Assembly (NCBI GenBank): GCA_030437565.1
Contig: CP129291.1
Coordinates: 496,001-560,000 of the forward strand
From: Terrilactibacillus sp. S3-3
GTDB lineage: Bacteria > Bacillota > Bacilli > Bacillales > Sporolactobacillaceae
Length of the DNA stretch: 64,000 nucleotides
Reading direction: 5' to 3'
The notes under the pieces: generated by a model
What the model saw: the letters and a program-made list of their open reading frames with translations, nothing else
Database searches by the model: none
Told to the model about the DNA's origin: nothing
Shown: piece by piece, positions 19,667 through 29,694 of the stretch
Layout: each line of letters begins with the position of its first letter
How positions within the stretch are numbered: position 1 is the stretch's first letter
Position numbers and translations under genes: made by a program

Positions 19667-21499
19667 ATGTTATCTAAAATTAAAAGGGTTTTGATTGGGC
19701 GTCCGCTCAAATCCAATGAGCTGCACAGCCAAAAATTAAATAAGTTTAAAAGCGCTGGCGATCTTGTCTTCCGATGCGTTATCATCAGTGGCTTATGGTC
19801 CGGAACAAATTTTGATTGTTTTAGCGACAATCAGCGCCGCCGCACTATGGTATTCGCTGCCGATTGCTTTGGGCGTCTTAATTTTACTTGTGGCTCTCAT
19901 TTTATCTTATCGTCAGATTATCTTTGCCTATCCCCAAGGCGGCGGAGCCTACATGGTGGCAAAGGAAAACCTAGGGATGAATTTCGGCCTTGTTGCCGGC
20001 GGTTCGCTGCTGGTCGATTATATTCTGACCGTAGCCGTCAGCGTCTCTTCGGGTACCGATGCGATTACATCGGCATTCCGGCTCTTCATCATCCTTATTC
20101 TGTGTTATTAGGCGTTCTGATTGTCGCCATTATTACCGTTTTAAATTTACGCGGATTGACTGAATCAGCAACGATATTATCCTATCCCGTTTACTTTTTT
20201 GTCTTTGCGATTCTGGGACTGATAGGTGTCGGTATCTACCAGGCGCTGACAGGCCATGAGCCCATTCAAGCACATGCTTCAGTCGGCACGCCTGTTATGG
20301 GGGTCAGCCTGTTTCTGCTTCTTAGAGCTTTTTCATCCGGCTGTTCAGCGTTGACGGGTATTGAAGCGATCTCCAATGCCATTCCAAACTTTAAAGATCC
20401 GGCTCCGAAAAATGCAGCGAAGACGCTGCTCATGATGGGAGCGATTTTAGCCACGCTCTTTTCAGGGATTGTGTTCCTGGCTTACTGGTACGGGATTACA
20501 CCAATGAGCGACCAGACGGTGTTGTCGCAGCTCGGATCGAACCTCTTTGGCCGCCACATCTTTTATTACTTTATCCAAGCTACGACTGCTCTCATTTTGA
20601 TTTTGGCGGCAAATACGGGTTATTCCGCTTTTCCGCAATTAGCTTTTAACTTGGCAAACGACAAATATATGCCGCGTCCGTTCAAAATTAGAGGCGATCG
20701 ATTAGGGTATTCGAACGGGATTATCACGCTTGGCGTGCTGTCGATCGTTTTGATCATCATTTTTGAAGGCAATACCGAAAGTTTGATTCCTTTGTACGCT
20801 GTCGGGGTATTTATCCCCTTTTCGCTTTCGCAAACAGGGATGATTTTCAGATGGATTCGGACAAAGCCGAAGGGATGGGTGCCGAAACTCGTGACCAACT
20901 TGGTCGGTGCCTTGATCTGCTATCTGATTTTGATAATCTTTTTCATCACTAAGTTTGAGAAGATTTGGATTGTGCTGATCTTTATCCCATGCGTCATGTT
21001 TGTGTTTCACAAAGTTCACCAGCACTATATGGATGTGGCTGAGCAGCTGAGAATCGATTTTACGGTTCCGCTTCGTTCGATTAATACGACCGATAATGTT
21101 GTTGTTGTTCCGATAGCCGGGATCACGAAAGTGGTTGAGCAATCGCTGATATACGCCAAATCGCTTTCGGATAATGTGATTGCGGTCTACGTCGGCGACA
21201 GCCCGCAGGCAATTGCGAAGATGGAAAGGGAATGGAATCAGTGGAAAACAGGCATTCGGCTTGTGACGCTGCACTCGCTTTATCGCAGCATCGTGACGCC
21301 GCTGAATAAGTTTATCGATACGGTCAAATGGAAGGCGGATCAGACAGGCGCGACCGTTACCGTTGTCATTCCGCAATTTTATACGAAAAAACGGTGGCAA
21401 AGCCTGCTGCACAATCAATCCGGCGCGCTGATTAAAGCGAGCCTGGTGAGACATGCGGATGTGGTGATTGCGACGGTTCCGTATCGATTCAAAAAGTAG
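19667..21499 (+). CDS. kimA: KimA-type potassium transporter
   Basis: APC-superfamily high-affinity potassium/proton symporter (B. subtilis YdaO, now KimA), about 610 residues. The N-terminal text MLSKIKRVLIGRPLKSNEL and SSDALSSVAYGPEQILI is typical of KimA; twelve membrane segments follow, and the cytoplasmic C-terminal domain (from about 21050, NVVVVPIAGITKVVEQ) is a USP-like fold known to bind c-di-AMP in this family. The frame breaks near 19760 and 20085. ATG 19667 follows GAAGGTG. In B. subtilis the gene is under a c-di-AMP riboswitch, but I could not match that motif here. Confidence 0.9.
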   Translation: MLSKIKRVLIGRPLKSNELHSQKLNKFKSAGDLVFRCVIISGLWSGTNFDCFSDNQRRRTMVFAADCFGRLNFTCGSHFILSSDYLCLSPRRRSLHGGKGKPRDEFRPCCRRFAAGRLYSDRSRQRLFGYRCDYIGIPALHHPYSVLLGVLIVAIITVLNLRGLTESATILSYPVYFFVFAILGLIGVGIYQALTGHEPIQAHASVGTPVMGVSLFLLLRAFSSGCSALTGIEAISNAIPNFKDPAPKNAAKTLLMMGAILATLFSGIVFLAYWYGITPMSDQTVLSQLGSNLFGRHIFYYFIQATTALILILAANTGYSAFPQLAFNLANDKYMPRPFKIRGDRLGYSNGIITLGVLSIVLIIIFEGNTESLIPLYAVGVFIPFSLSQTGMIFRWIRTKPKGWVPKLVTNLVGALICYLILIIFFITKFEKIWIVLIFIPCVMFVFHKVHQHYMDVAEQLRIDFTVPLRSINTTDNVVVVPIAGITKVVEQSLIYAKSLSDNVIAVYVGDSPQAIAKMEREWNQWKTGIRLVTLHSLYRSIVTPLNKFIDTVKWKADQTGATVTVVIPQFYTKKRWQSLLHNQSGALIKASLVRHADVVIATVPYRFKK

Positions 21500-21626
21500 C
21501 CGGTCAAAAATCATCGATTCAACTGATGAGGCCTTGAGTTCGGCAAGTTAAGGAGGACAGGACTTAAGGCTGAATTTGGGCCGGACGTCAGTTTTGGAAG
21601 ACAGCATAAAAGTTTACATCTTAATA

Positions 21627-21668
21627 AAAAAGCCGCTCCGTTCTTAAAAATACAACGAAGCGGCTTTT
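21627..21668. terminator. Bidirectional terminator, kimA and GNAT
   Basis: AAGCCGCT at 21630-21637 pairs with AGCGGCTT at 21659-21666, with A and T runs on the two sides. It serves the converging kimA and acetyltransferase genes. Confidence 0.75.
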
Positions 21669-21691
21669 ACTTTAAACCAGAAACGCGGTTA

Positions 21692-22190
21692 TTAGAGAAA
21701 ATAATGTAAAAGATGATTGGGACCGCTCCGGCCCATGTGCATTTCACCATGATCTTCGAATCCTGTTTTTAAATAGGCAGAGATCGCCGGTGTATTTTTT
21801 GTATTGACTGAAAGCACAATCTCATTTTTATCGGGGAAATGTTTTTTTGACAAATCCGGGAAGCTGCTGTAAAGCGGCTTTGGCATAGCCCTTTCTCTGC
21901 TGAGAATAATTGATGGAAAAAGCTCTTAGCAAAACAGCTTTCGGATTGCTGGTGTAATCGCAAATGCCCTCGCCAATGTGCAGAACGAAAAAACCAACGG
22001 GGAGATCCTTTTTCAGAATTGTGACAGGAAATCGCTCATCTCGCTCATTTAAAGCTGTACGAAGCGCTGCTTTGGGAAGCAAGGTGAAGGGCAGCTGGGA
22101 TTCGGAAAGTTCAAAATGATTAAGCGCTTCAAGATGGAGCGAAGTGTAAAACGCGAGATGCACTTTTTTTTGTTTGTTCAGCCATGTCAT
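21692..22190 (-). CDS. GNAT-family N-acetyltransferase
   Basis: About 165 residues from MTWLNKQKKVHLAFYTS. The acetyl-CoA site is the text QQRKGYAKAALQQL, followed by EIVLSVNTKNTPAISAYLKTGF, the normal order of GNAT motifs A and B. The frame breaks at a T run near 21845. Single gene; substrate unknown. Confidence 0.82.
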
Positions 22191-22497
22191 GGATCATCAC
22201 CTTTCATTCATCAAGGTCATATTCTTGCGATTATTATAACAGAATATAGGACATATTGATAAAATCAGCATATTTTTAGAATCATAAAAGGACAAAATAA
22301 AAACCGGTTTCGAAAAAAAAAAATAAAAACTATCAGCTTTGAATCGGCGAAAAAAAAAAATTTAATAGTCCATATCATTGTGTAAATAAGAAAAGAGCCA
22401 TGTGAGAAATAAACCTGGTTCAGCCACTCAGGCTCGCTGACCTGCCGAACCTGGGGGCTCCACACAAAATAATTTATATTTCCGGCTTGGGGGATTC
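22191..22497. other. AT-rich gap before array C
   Basis: A and T runs fill 22265-22400 and no gene is seen. ACCTG motifs at 22413, 22440 and 22449 may be worn-out units of array C. Confidence 0.4.
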
Positions 22498-22675
22498 ACC
22501 TGCCGGATCGAAGTGCTAACCTGCCGGATCGAAGTGCTAACCTGTGGGATTGAGGAGCTAACCTGCCGGATCGAAGTGCTGCTAACCTGTGGGATTAAGG
22601 AGCTAACCTGTAGGATCGAAAGGCTTAACTTGCTAAACTTCGGGTCTACCTGAGACTTAACCTGTCAAAATCAAG
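22498..22675 (+). repeat. Array C: about eight 21-nt repeats
   Basis: Unit CCTGCCGGATCGAAGTGCTA. ACCTG occurs at 22498, 22519, 22540, 22561, 22585, 22606, 22628 (ACTTG), 22648 and 22660. The first steps are exactly 21 nt; one step of 24 comes from a duplicated GCT. It lies between a minus-strand GNAT gene and plus-strand sodA, ahead of the sodA promoter region. Confidence 0.85.
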
Positions 22676-22921
22676 AGGCATTCATCCGGCCTCATCCCAT
22701 AGAAAAGCGAAAATCATTGTAACCAACTTTTTATAATTTGGATTTGACGAAAGGTTTCACATTATAAACTCATTAGTTTGTTAAGTAGAGAAGGAAGATG
22801 ATGATCATAAAAATTTTTCAATCAATTATTTGAGCAATATAATTGCGTTTATTTACCAGGGCTGATTTAATAATAGGGTAATTAATAAACAATAAAGTTT
22901 AAAAAATAGGAGGCCATGAAA

Positions 22922-23543
22922 ATGAGTACATTTACTTTGCCTGAACTGAAATTTGAACGGGATGCCCTGGAACCGTATATTGATGAAGAAACGATGACGA
23001 TTCATCACGACAAGCATCACCAAACATATGTCAACAATCTGAATGCCGCTTTGGAAGGCCATTCTGAACTGCAAAGCAAATCGCTGGAGGCATTGCTGAC
23101 GGATCTGAATGCCATTCCTGAAGACATTCGCACGGCAGTACGAAACAACGGCGGCGGTCATTATAATCACAGCTTATTCTGGGAAATTTTGACTCCAGGC
23201 GGTTCAACACAGCCTGTCGGCGATTTGAAACAGGCAATTGACAATGAGCTCAATGGATTTGATGCCTTTAAACAACAATTTTCGAGCGCCGCTGCCGGCC
23301 AATTTGGTTCCGGATCCCTGGCCTGGCGTGGCCGTCGACAGCCAAAATAAATTAAAGGTAGTGAGCACGCCTAATCAAGATAATCCGCTGCTGGCCGGCG
23401 ACACGCCAATTCTTGGCATAGATGTTTGGGAACACGCTTATTACTTAAAATATCAAAACAGACGGCCGGAATACATTAAGAATTTCTTCAATGTAATCAA
23501 TTGGGATGTCGTCTCGACCAATTACGACAAAGCTAAAAAATAA
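22922..23543 (+). CDS. sodA: Manganese superoxide dismutase
   Basis: Converts superoxide to oxygen and peroxide in the cytoplasm. Metal ligands are visible: His in [11 protein letters not shown], His in [10 protein letters not shown], and Asp/His in [11 protein letters not shown]. About 205 residues. AGGAGG at 22908-22913 is only 2 nt from ATG 22916 but 8 nt from ATG 22922, so [11 protein letters not shown] is the better start. The frame breaks near 23315, in the GSGWAWL segment. Single gene with a strong terminator. Confidence 0.94.
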
Positions 23544-23607
23544 AGATATAACTCTTATTGAATCTGAAAAGTAGTATTTATAGATTTTGGTGCATGGCAA
23601 AAATAAT

Positions 23608-23646
23608 AAGAAAGGCTGGACATTGACGGATGGCCAGCCTTTCTTA
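23608..23646. terminator. Bidirectional terminator after sodA
   Basis: AAGAAAGGCTGG at 23608-23619 pairs with CCAGCCTTTCTT at 23634-23645. It also ends the converging regulator gene. Confidence 0.8.
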
Positions 23647-24317
23647 TCCCTGCAAATCTTCTTTTTTGAATTTAATCATAAACCGGCAATGCGCCTCTCC
23701 ATCCGCCCGGCACATGATCCGTTCCACGCTTGCCGCTCCCAGGACGCTTTTGATCAAAGACGTTTCCCGCTCACAGGCTAGTTTAAATTGATTGGCGACC
23801 GCTAAAATCGGACAATTGTATTCCATGAGTTCGTAAGTTGAATCGTTTATTTTGTTTAATTGGCTCATGTAGCCTTTTTCATCCTGCAGCTTTGCAAAGG
23901 TCTTGATTTTTTCCTGATTGCTTTGTTTATCTGCCATGGACGATTTGTAGGATTGGAAAAGCCGCTCTTTTCTTCGATCGAATAATTGGTTGATGGATTC
24001 CTGGCCGTATAAATCCTTGATATCATTCAAAAAATTCACAGTCATGCGTTCATAATTCTTTGGAAACAGGATTCGGCTTTATCTGTCAGCGAGAAAAGCT
24101 GAACAGGTCTTCCGATCGGTTGCCGGCTCTCCTCCACTTGAACGAATCCATCTTTTTCCAAAACATCGAGATGTTTTCTTACGCCCATTTCCGTGATGTG
24201 AAGCTGCCTGGAAAGCTCATTTACAGACAGTTTCTGCTGTTTTTTCAGGAGATCTAAAATTTTATCTTTAGTTCCGCTTTTTTTAGCACCCATAAATAAG
24301 CTGTCGGCTCCTTCCAT
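23644..24317 (-). CDS. SufR-like winged-helix Fe-S regulator
   Basis: About 222 residues. The N-terminal winged helix has LSVNELSRQLHITEMGVRKHL and GRPVQLFSLT, as in the DeoR/SufR group. Near the C-terminus four cysteines occur as YNCPILA, KLACERE, IMCRADG and EAHCRF, the pattern that holds an iron-sulphur cluster in SufR. The frame breaks near 24045. The start may be ATG 24317 or ATG 24293 (MGAKKSG). It stands alone; an AT-rich promoter region is upstream (24318-24360). The target genes are not in the window. Confidence 0.78.
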
Positions 24318-24573
24318 CCTAAAATAGGTTCTTTAACATAATATAATATAGCAAGTGGCCGGCTGAAAGGAAAGCAATAAATTCGACTGGCTCCGGTTTA
24401 GATAAGGCTTTGGATATTTTTGATTGGGTTGAACAGTCCGGCTCGTTCATGAGAGTTTGCTTCTAATTATAAATTATACGCAAAAAGCCGTTTTTAAGCA
24501 GTGGTGATCTCAGAAACAGACTACCATCTTCAGCACTTCTTTGCTATTTTTTAATATAAAAGAAGATGAGTCT

Positions 24574-24981
24574 GTGCACTTTCGTGAATTCAGATTAGAT
24601 GATTTTGATGCGGTCATTCATTTGTGGACAAAGGCTGGCTTACTTCTCTCTCGCTCGGATACGATGGCGGGAATAATGAACAAACTGAAGAGAGATCCTG
24701 AATTGTTCTTCGTGCTGGAGAAAACGAATCAAATTATCGGCGTTGTGATGGGCAGCTATGATGGAAGGAGGGGCTGGGTCAATCATTTAGCTGTAGACCC
24801 CGATTATCAGGGGCAAAGGCTTGGGCAGAAGATCATGAACGAACTGGAATCTCGTTTCAAACAAGCGGGCTGCGAAAAGGTTAATCTTTTAATCGAGCAG
24901 AACAATGAAAAAGTCCAGGGCTTTTATGAAAAACAAGGCTTTAAAAGAGACGAATTAATTTATATGGAAAAATGGATTTGA
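24574..24981 (+). CDS. GNAT acetyltransferase, YpeA-like
   Basis: About 135 residues starting VHFREFRLDDFDAVIHLW. Motif A reads HLAVDPDYQGQRLGQKIM, followed by KVNLLIEQNNEKVQGFYEKQGF. I chose GTG 24574 because the protein family starts there and a purine-rich site precedes it; TTG 24541 would add 11 residues. No frame break. Resembles YpeA/RimI-type acetyltransferases; target unknown. Confidence 0.82.
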   Translation: MHFREFRLDDFDAVIHLWTKAGLLLSRSDTMAGIMNKLKRDPELFFVLEKTNQIIGVVMGSYDGRRGWVNHLAVDPDYQGQRLGQKIMNELESRFKQAGCEKVNLLIEQNNEKVQGFYEKQGFKRDELIYMEKWI

Positions 24982-25046
24982 TTCAGGCATCGGGTAGCGG
25001 GTACAGCAAATGAAGATATAGACTCAGGGAACGGGGGGATCCCATT

Positions 25047-26032
25047 ATGCAGCTGCCTTTGACTATTCGAGATATTTTTAAGACGCCCTTACTTTAAAGA
25101 TGCGACCATCCATGCCAGTGAAAAAGCGCTTAATCGAGTTGTTAAATGGGCCCATGTTCTGGAAGTTGACGATGTCGGTCATTTGTTGAATGGCGATGAG
25201 TTGATTTTGACGACCGGATTGACGTGGGAAAACAGTGAGGGGAAAGGGCTGGATTTTCTAAGGCAGATTATCGAACGGCGAGCAGCCGGCCTTGTTGTCG
25301 ACATGGGGCGTGTGATTGAAAGCATGCCTGAAAGAAAGTATGATTCATTTAGCAAAACGGCATGATTTTCCGCTTATACTCGTTGAACATGATATTCGGT
25401 ATATCGATGTAACACATGACATCCATACCTGCTTGATTAATCGCCAGCAAAAAATGATGGAAGATTTGGATAAGTTATCCGACCGTTTCAACACTTGCCT
25501 ACTTAGAGGCGAGGGGATACGACCGTTGCTCACTCTTTTTTTTGAAGTCGTTGGTAAACCGATTGCTGCTTATATTGCGGAAGAAGGAGAGTCTTTTTTT
25601 GTTCCGTCTGGTGCCGAACATAGGCTCCGGAAAAAGAAGGTTCATTCGGCTGACGCCTGCTCCATATACACGGGGCATCCTATTGTCGTGATGGGAAAGA
25701 AGTTTGGAAAGCTTGTGATTTTGTCTACGGAAGGGCTTGATCACTTTTCATCAATTGCACTTGATCGATGTGCGACAGCCGTTGCGCAGGACTTAATGCG
25801 GACAACTTATTGGGAGGAAAGACGATACTATCAGGATAATCAATGGATTGCCCAATGGCTTCAGGGCGAATTAGACGAAAAAGAGATTACAGAAAGGTTA
25901 TCCATGCTGGCGCCTAATCTTTGTTTTGGCCGGCAAACGGCCGTTGTTTTTGAAATTGTTAGAAAAAAAAACGTTTCCGTCGATATGGACATGATGATCC
26001 GTAAAAGTGTGCAGGCCCGATCGCTATTTAGC
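25047..26032 (+). pseudogene. PucR-family regulator, 5' part, cut by an IS
   Basis: N-terminal and central part of a PucR-type activator of purine or pyrimidine use. ATG 25047 lies behind GGGGGGA; the text MQLPLTIRDI continues (one extra T near 25080) as YFKDATIHASEKALNRVVKW and GDELILTTGLTWEN, typical of the PucR N-terminal domain, then a GGDEF-like middle. The frame also breaks near 25335. The gene stops at the insertion of the IS element after the codons for RSLFS. The C-terminal part resumes at 27738. It faces codB-codA, which it probably controlled. Confidence 0.85.
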
Positions 26033-26120
26033 GAGGCCACTGAAAAAGTCATAAAATTTATGGGGCACCATTTCTCACATAAAGTGAAGGAACGGTGCCT
26101 TTTTCGTATATAATTGAAGG

Positions 26121-27594
26121 ATGACAATGAAGCAGGTGAATCCAATGATTCCTCAGCAATGCTCGATGATCTTAAGTCCCTATAGCGAACTTTATGACAT
26201 GCTTATACCCAAGGATAATCTTTTGCGAAAAATTAATGAACTCGTTGATTTCTCGTTTGTGGTCAACGAACTTAAAGATAAATACTGCCTGGATAATGGA
26301 CGTCAAGCGATTCATCCCATCCGCATGTTTAAAAATATTTGTTGTTGAAAACCATTTATGATCTATCTGATGTCGATGTTGTTGAACGTTCGAAATACGA
26401 TTTATCTTTTAAATATTTTTTGGAGATGGCACCCGAAGACCCCGTGATCGAATCAAGCTCACTGACCAAATTTCGAAAGTTACGTTTAAAAGATGTGACC
26501 CTTCTTGATCTGCTCATTAACCAAACGGTATCGATTGCCATCGAAAAAGGGATCATCAAAAGCCGATCCATTATGTGGATGATGCACACTCATACCCAAG
26601 CGCGGTATAATCAAAAGTCTCCATTGGAAATCCTTGCCGATCGGTCACGAAAGCTTCGAAAAGCCGTCTATAAAGTTGATGAAACGATGAAAGAAAAATT
26701 CCCGGCAAAAACCTCTTCAGAAGCCATCGAAGATCAAGTCGATTATTGTCAGCAGTTAATCCAAGTGATTGAAAAAGATCCCGTGTGTTCGGAAATCCCA
26801 AAAGTAAAAGAATCCCTTAATCGTTTAAAAGAAACCGTAGCCGCCGATGATTTGGAACAGCTACAGGCGTCCACAGATCCCGATGCCAAAGTGGGGCATA
26901 AAACGGCAGACTCTTCCTTTTTTGGCTATAAGACACATCTAGCAATGAGCGAAGAACGAATGATGACCGCGGCCACGATTACAACTGGAGAAAAGAACGA
27001 TGGCAAGCAATTAGAAACGTTGATTCATAAAAGTATTCAAGCGGGGATAGACGTAAAAACAATTATTGGGGACACCGCCTATTCTGAAAAGAGAAATATT
27101 GAATACAAAAAAAAAAAAATGAGATGGAATTAATCGCTAAGTTAAATCCTTCTGTCACCCAGGGAAAGCGAAAGAAAGAAGATGCATTCGAATTTAATAA
27201 AGATGCGGGGATGTACGTGTGCAAGGCAGGGCATATGGCGATTCAAAAAACAAGGCAAACCAGAAGAAAAGAAGGAGCAAAAAATCCAAGAGATATTTAT
27301 TATTTCGACGTTAACAAATGCCGATGTTGTCCCTTCCGCGAAGGATGTTATAAAGAGGGAGCGAAGTACAAGACCTATAGCGTCACTATCAAGAGCAATG
27401 CCCATGATAAACAGGCGAAATTCCAGAAAACCGACTATTTTAGGGAAAAAGCGAAAGAACGCTACAAAATAGAGGCTAAAAATAGTGAATTAAAACACAG
27501 ACACGGGTATGATGTAGCGGAATCCTCGGGTCTGGTTGGCATGGAGATACAAGGAGCCATGGCGATATTCGCCGTGAATTTAAAAGAATTGTGA
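26121..27594 (+). CDS. IS1182-family transposase
   Basis: DDE transposase of about 490 residues, starting MTMKQVNPMIPQQ (ATG 26121 or 26127). It has the N-terminal helical domain (FSFVVNELKDKYCLDNGRQA), a central DGK segment (KNDGKQLETLIHKS and TIIGDTAYSEKRN) and the C-terminal KNSELKHRHGYDVAES text that carries the last acidic residue. A Cys-rich spot CRCCPFREGC is typical of the family. The frame breaks near 26340 and at a run of ten A near 27108-27117; around 26570 a local shift hides the first catalytic Asp (expected VDATHTQARY). It is probably functional if these are reading errors. Confidence 0.88.
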
Positions 27595-27645
27595 AACTGA
27601 TGGGATAAAAAAAGGAGGAGACCCCCCTCCCATTCAAGAAAAAAG

Positions 27646-27690
27646 ACGACTCAGAAATTCAAAATGAATTTGAGTCGTTTTTTTTTTTAG
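27646..27690 (+). terminator. Terminator of the IS transposase
   Basis: ACGACTCA at 27646-27653 pairs with TGAGTCGT at 27671-27678, with an inner AAATTC/GAATTT stem, followed by a long T run. Confidence 0.85.
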
Positions 27691-27737
27691 AATGTTGTTC
27701 AGTTCTTCTGAAAAAATACAAGTTTTTCAGTGGCCTC

Positions 27738-28355
27738 CTATTTAGCAAAAAGGGTTTTTTTTTTTACGATTCCATCTTATGTCAATCAGTATATCGTTTA
27801 TATCTTACTTGATTTATGTAATCGACCCAATACCAGTTTGCAATCAGCAATCGAAAGTGTACTGCCCGCCCTCACAAAATCAAATCACTCAAAAGAAGAA
27901 ATGTCCTGCCATTTAAGCGGTGTTGGACGTTTTGTACAAGCAAAAAAGCTCTTAAAGACCAGTTTCTCGGATGCCCTGGAAGTCATTGCGGTGCAAAAAA
28001 AGGTTGGCCTGCTCACCCATCCCTTTTATGATGAATTACACGTGTATCATGTTTTGTATACATTGGATAAAGCGGGCGGGCTTAGTCATTCGTAGAACAC
28101 TATTTGGGAGAATTGATTCGTTATGACAGCCAAAAAGAGCGGGAACTTTTACATACTTTAAAGGTTTACTTGGATTTAAACGGTGTGAAGAAAGAAACGG
28201 CCGAAACCTTGTATGTGTCAAGACAAGCACTCTATAATCGTCTAGATAAAATCAGACGGCTGCTCGGCGAGGATTTTATGTCACCGAAGAAAAGAATTGC
28301 GATCGAAATTGCCATTCAAGGGTATGAGTATTTAGCAACCGTTCCGCAATATTGA
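27738..28355 (+). pseudogene. PucR-family regulator, 3' part
   Basis: Continuation of the split regulator from the second copy of CTATTTAGC. The text reads TIPSYVNQYIVYILLDLC and ends with the PucR helix-turn-helix: YLDLNGVKKETAETLYVSRQ and ALYNRLDKIRRLLG. The frame is disturbed by a run of twelve T near 27757-27768 and near 28095. Without the IS the two parts make one protein of about 530 residues, normal for the family. Confidence 0.85.
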
Positions 28356-28386
28356 TTGATTTTCACGCTCCCGATAAGAGAAAAAG

Positions 28387-28413
28387 GGACAAGATCGGCT
28401 TATGATCTTGTCC
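28387..28413. terminator. Hairpin between pucR and codA ends
   Basis: GGACAAGATC at 28387-28396 pairs with GATCTTGTCC at 28404-28413. The flanking T and A runs are short, so strength is unsure; it would serve both converging genes. Confidence 0.6.
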
Positions 28414-28421
28414 TCTCCACA

Positions 28422-29683
28422 CTATTCAAAATTGATTTCCTTTTCCACACCCTCTCTGTAAAGCAGCGATTGGCTTGGCTTCGTTTCTGCAATAACTTTG
28501 CCACGTCGGATAGAGTATCGGACCGGCACTTGTTTACGGATCGCTGAAAAACTGTCTTTTACAGGAAGAATGATCAAGTTTGTTTTTCCGGTTCAATACC
28601 GTATTGATCTTCAATATGCAAGGCTTTGGCACTATTTGTTGTGACCAGGTCGATAGCTGACCGTATCTGTTCGTAGCCCGTAAGCTGGCAGACGTGGATA
28701 CCCATGAACAGCACTTGCAGCATATTTCCAGTTCCAAGCGGATACCATGGATCCATCATATCATCGTGACCGAAGCAAACGTTGATCCCCGCTTCCAGAA
28801 GCTCTTTGACACGCGTAACACCTCTCCGTTTCGGATAATCATCAAATCTTCCTTGCAAGTGTGTATTCACGAGTGGATTAGCAATAAAATGGATGCCGGA
28901 TAATTTAAGCAGACGAAAGAGCTTAGCAGTATAGGCGCCGTTATAGGAATGCATGGCGGTTGTGTGGCTTGCCGTCACTTTGTCGCCGATGCCGCGTCGG
29001 TATGCTTCCGCGGCAACCACCTCGACAAAACGCGACTGCTCGTCATCAATCTCATCACAATGAATATCAACCAGCTTATATTTTTTTCCGCCAGAAAAAA
29101 AACGATTTTTAACGATTGAATGCCGTCTTCTCTTGTCAGTTCATAATGGGGGATGCCCCCCCCCGGCCGCGTCCGCGCCGAGCCGGAGAGCTTTTTCTAA
29201 AAGTTGTTCGCCATTTGGATAAGCTAAAACACTTTCCTGAGGAAAGGCGACAATTTGTATATCAACAAGATCGGCCATTTCTTGTTTGACTTCCAGCATC
29301 GCTTTTAACGCGGTCAAATTAGGGTCGTCGATGTCAATATGTGTCCGAACATGCTGGATGCCTTGGGCAATCTGCCATTCAAGCGCCTTTTTCGCCCGGT
29401 GCTTCACATCTGCAAGGGTTAGCTGCTTTTTTCGCAGTGCCCAAGTTTCGATACCCTCAAATAATGTGCCGCTGCCATTCCATTTTGGTTCCCCTGCTGT
29501 CAAGATAGTATCCAAATGAATATGGGGTTCAATGAAAGGCGGGAGAACAAGCCCCCCTTCCGCGTCCAGTCCGTCACTGTCTAATATAGCTGACATCCTC
29601 GAAATCTGCTTAATAAAGCCGTTTTCAAGGGTGATCCGCCACAGGCCTCCCTGATGATTGAGTCGTGCGTTATAAATATCCAT
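28422..29683 (-). CDS. codA: Cytosine deaminase
   Basis: Zinc- or iron-dependent amidohydrolase converting cytosine to uracil. Metal and substrate motifs appear in order: [29 protein letters not shown] and [16 protein letters not shown] 29683 follows AGAGGA. The frame breaks near 29100-29160 (runs of T, A and nine C) and near 28580; after the last break the text reads NLIILPVKD and [12 protein letters not shown], ending at 28422, about 420 residues as in E. coli CodA. It is 11 bp after codB, in the same operon. Confidence 0.92.
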
Positions 29684-29694
29684 AGTCCTCTTAG

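Larger units (their letters stand above)
26033..27737 (+). mobile_element. Complete IS1182-type element inside pucR
   Basis: 1705 bp. The left end GAGGCCACTGAAAAA (26033) and the right end TTTTTCAGTGGCCTC (to 27737) are perfect inverted repeats. The 9-bp target CTATTTAGC is duplicated at 26024-26032 and 27738-27746. It carries one transposase and its own terminator. Confidence 0.92.

Noticed and set aside
27100-27125. Programmed frameshift in the transposase
   Set aside because: IS elements can use A-run slippage, but the same kind of break is found in housekeeping genes throughout the window, so a sequencing error is simpler.
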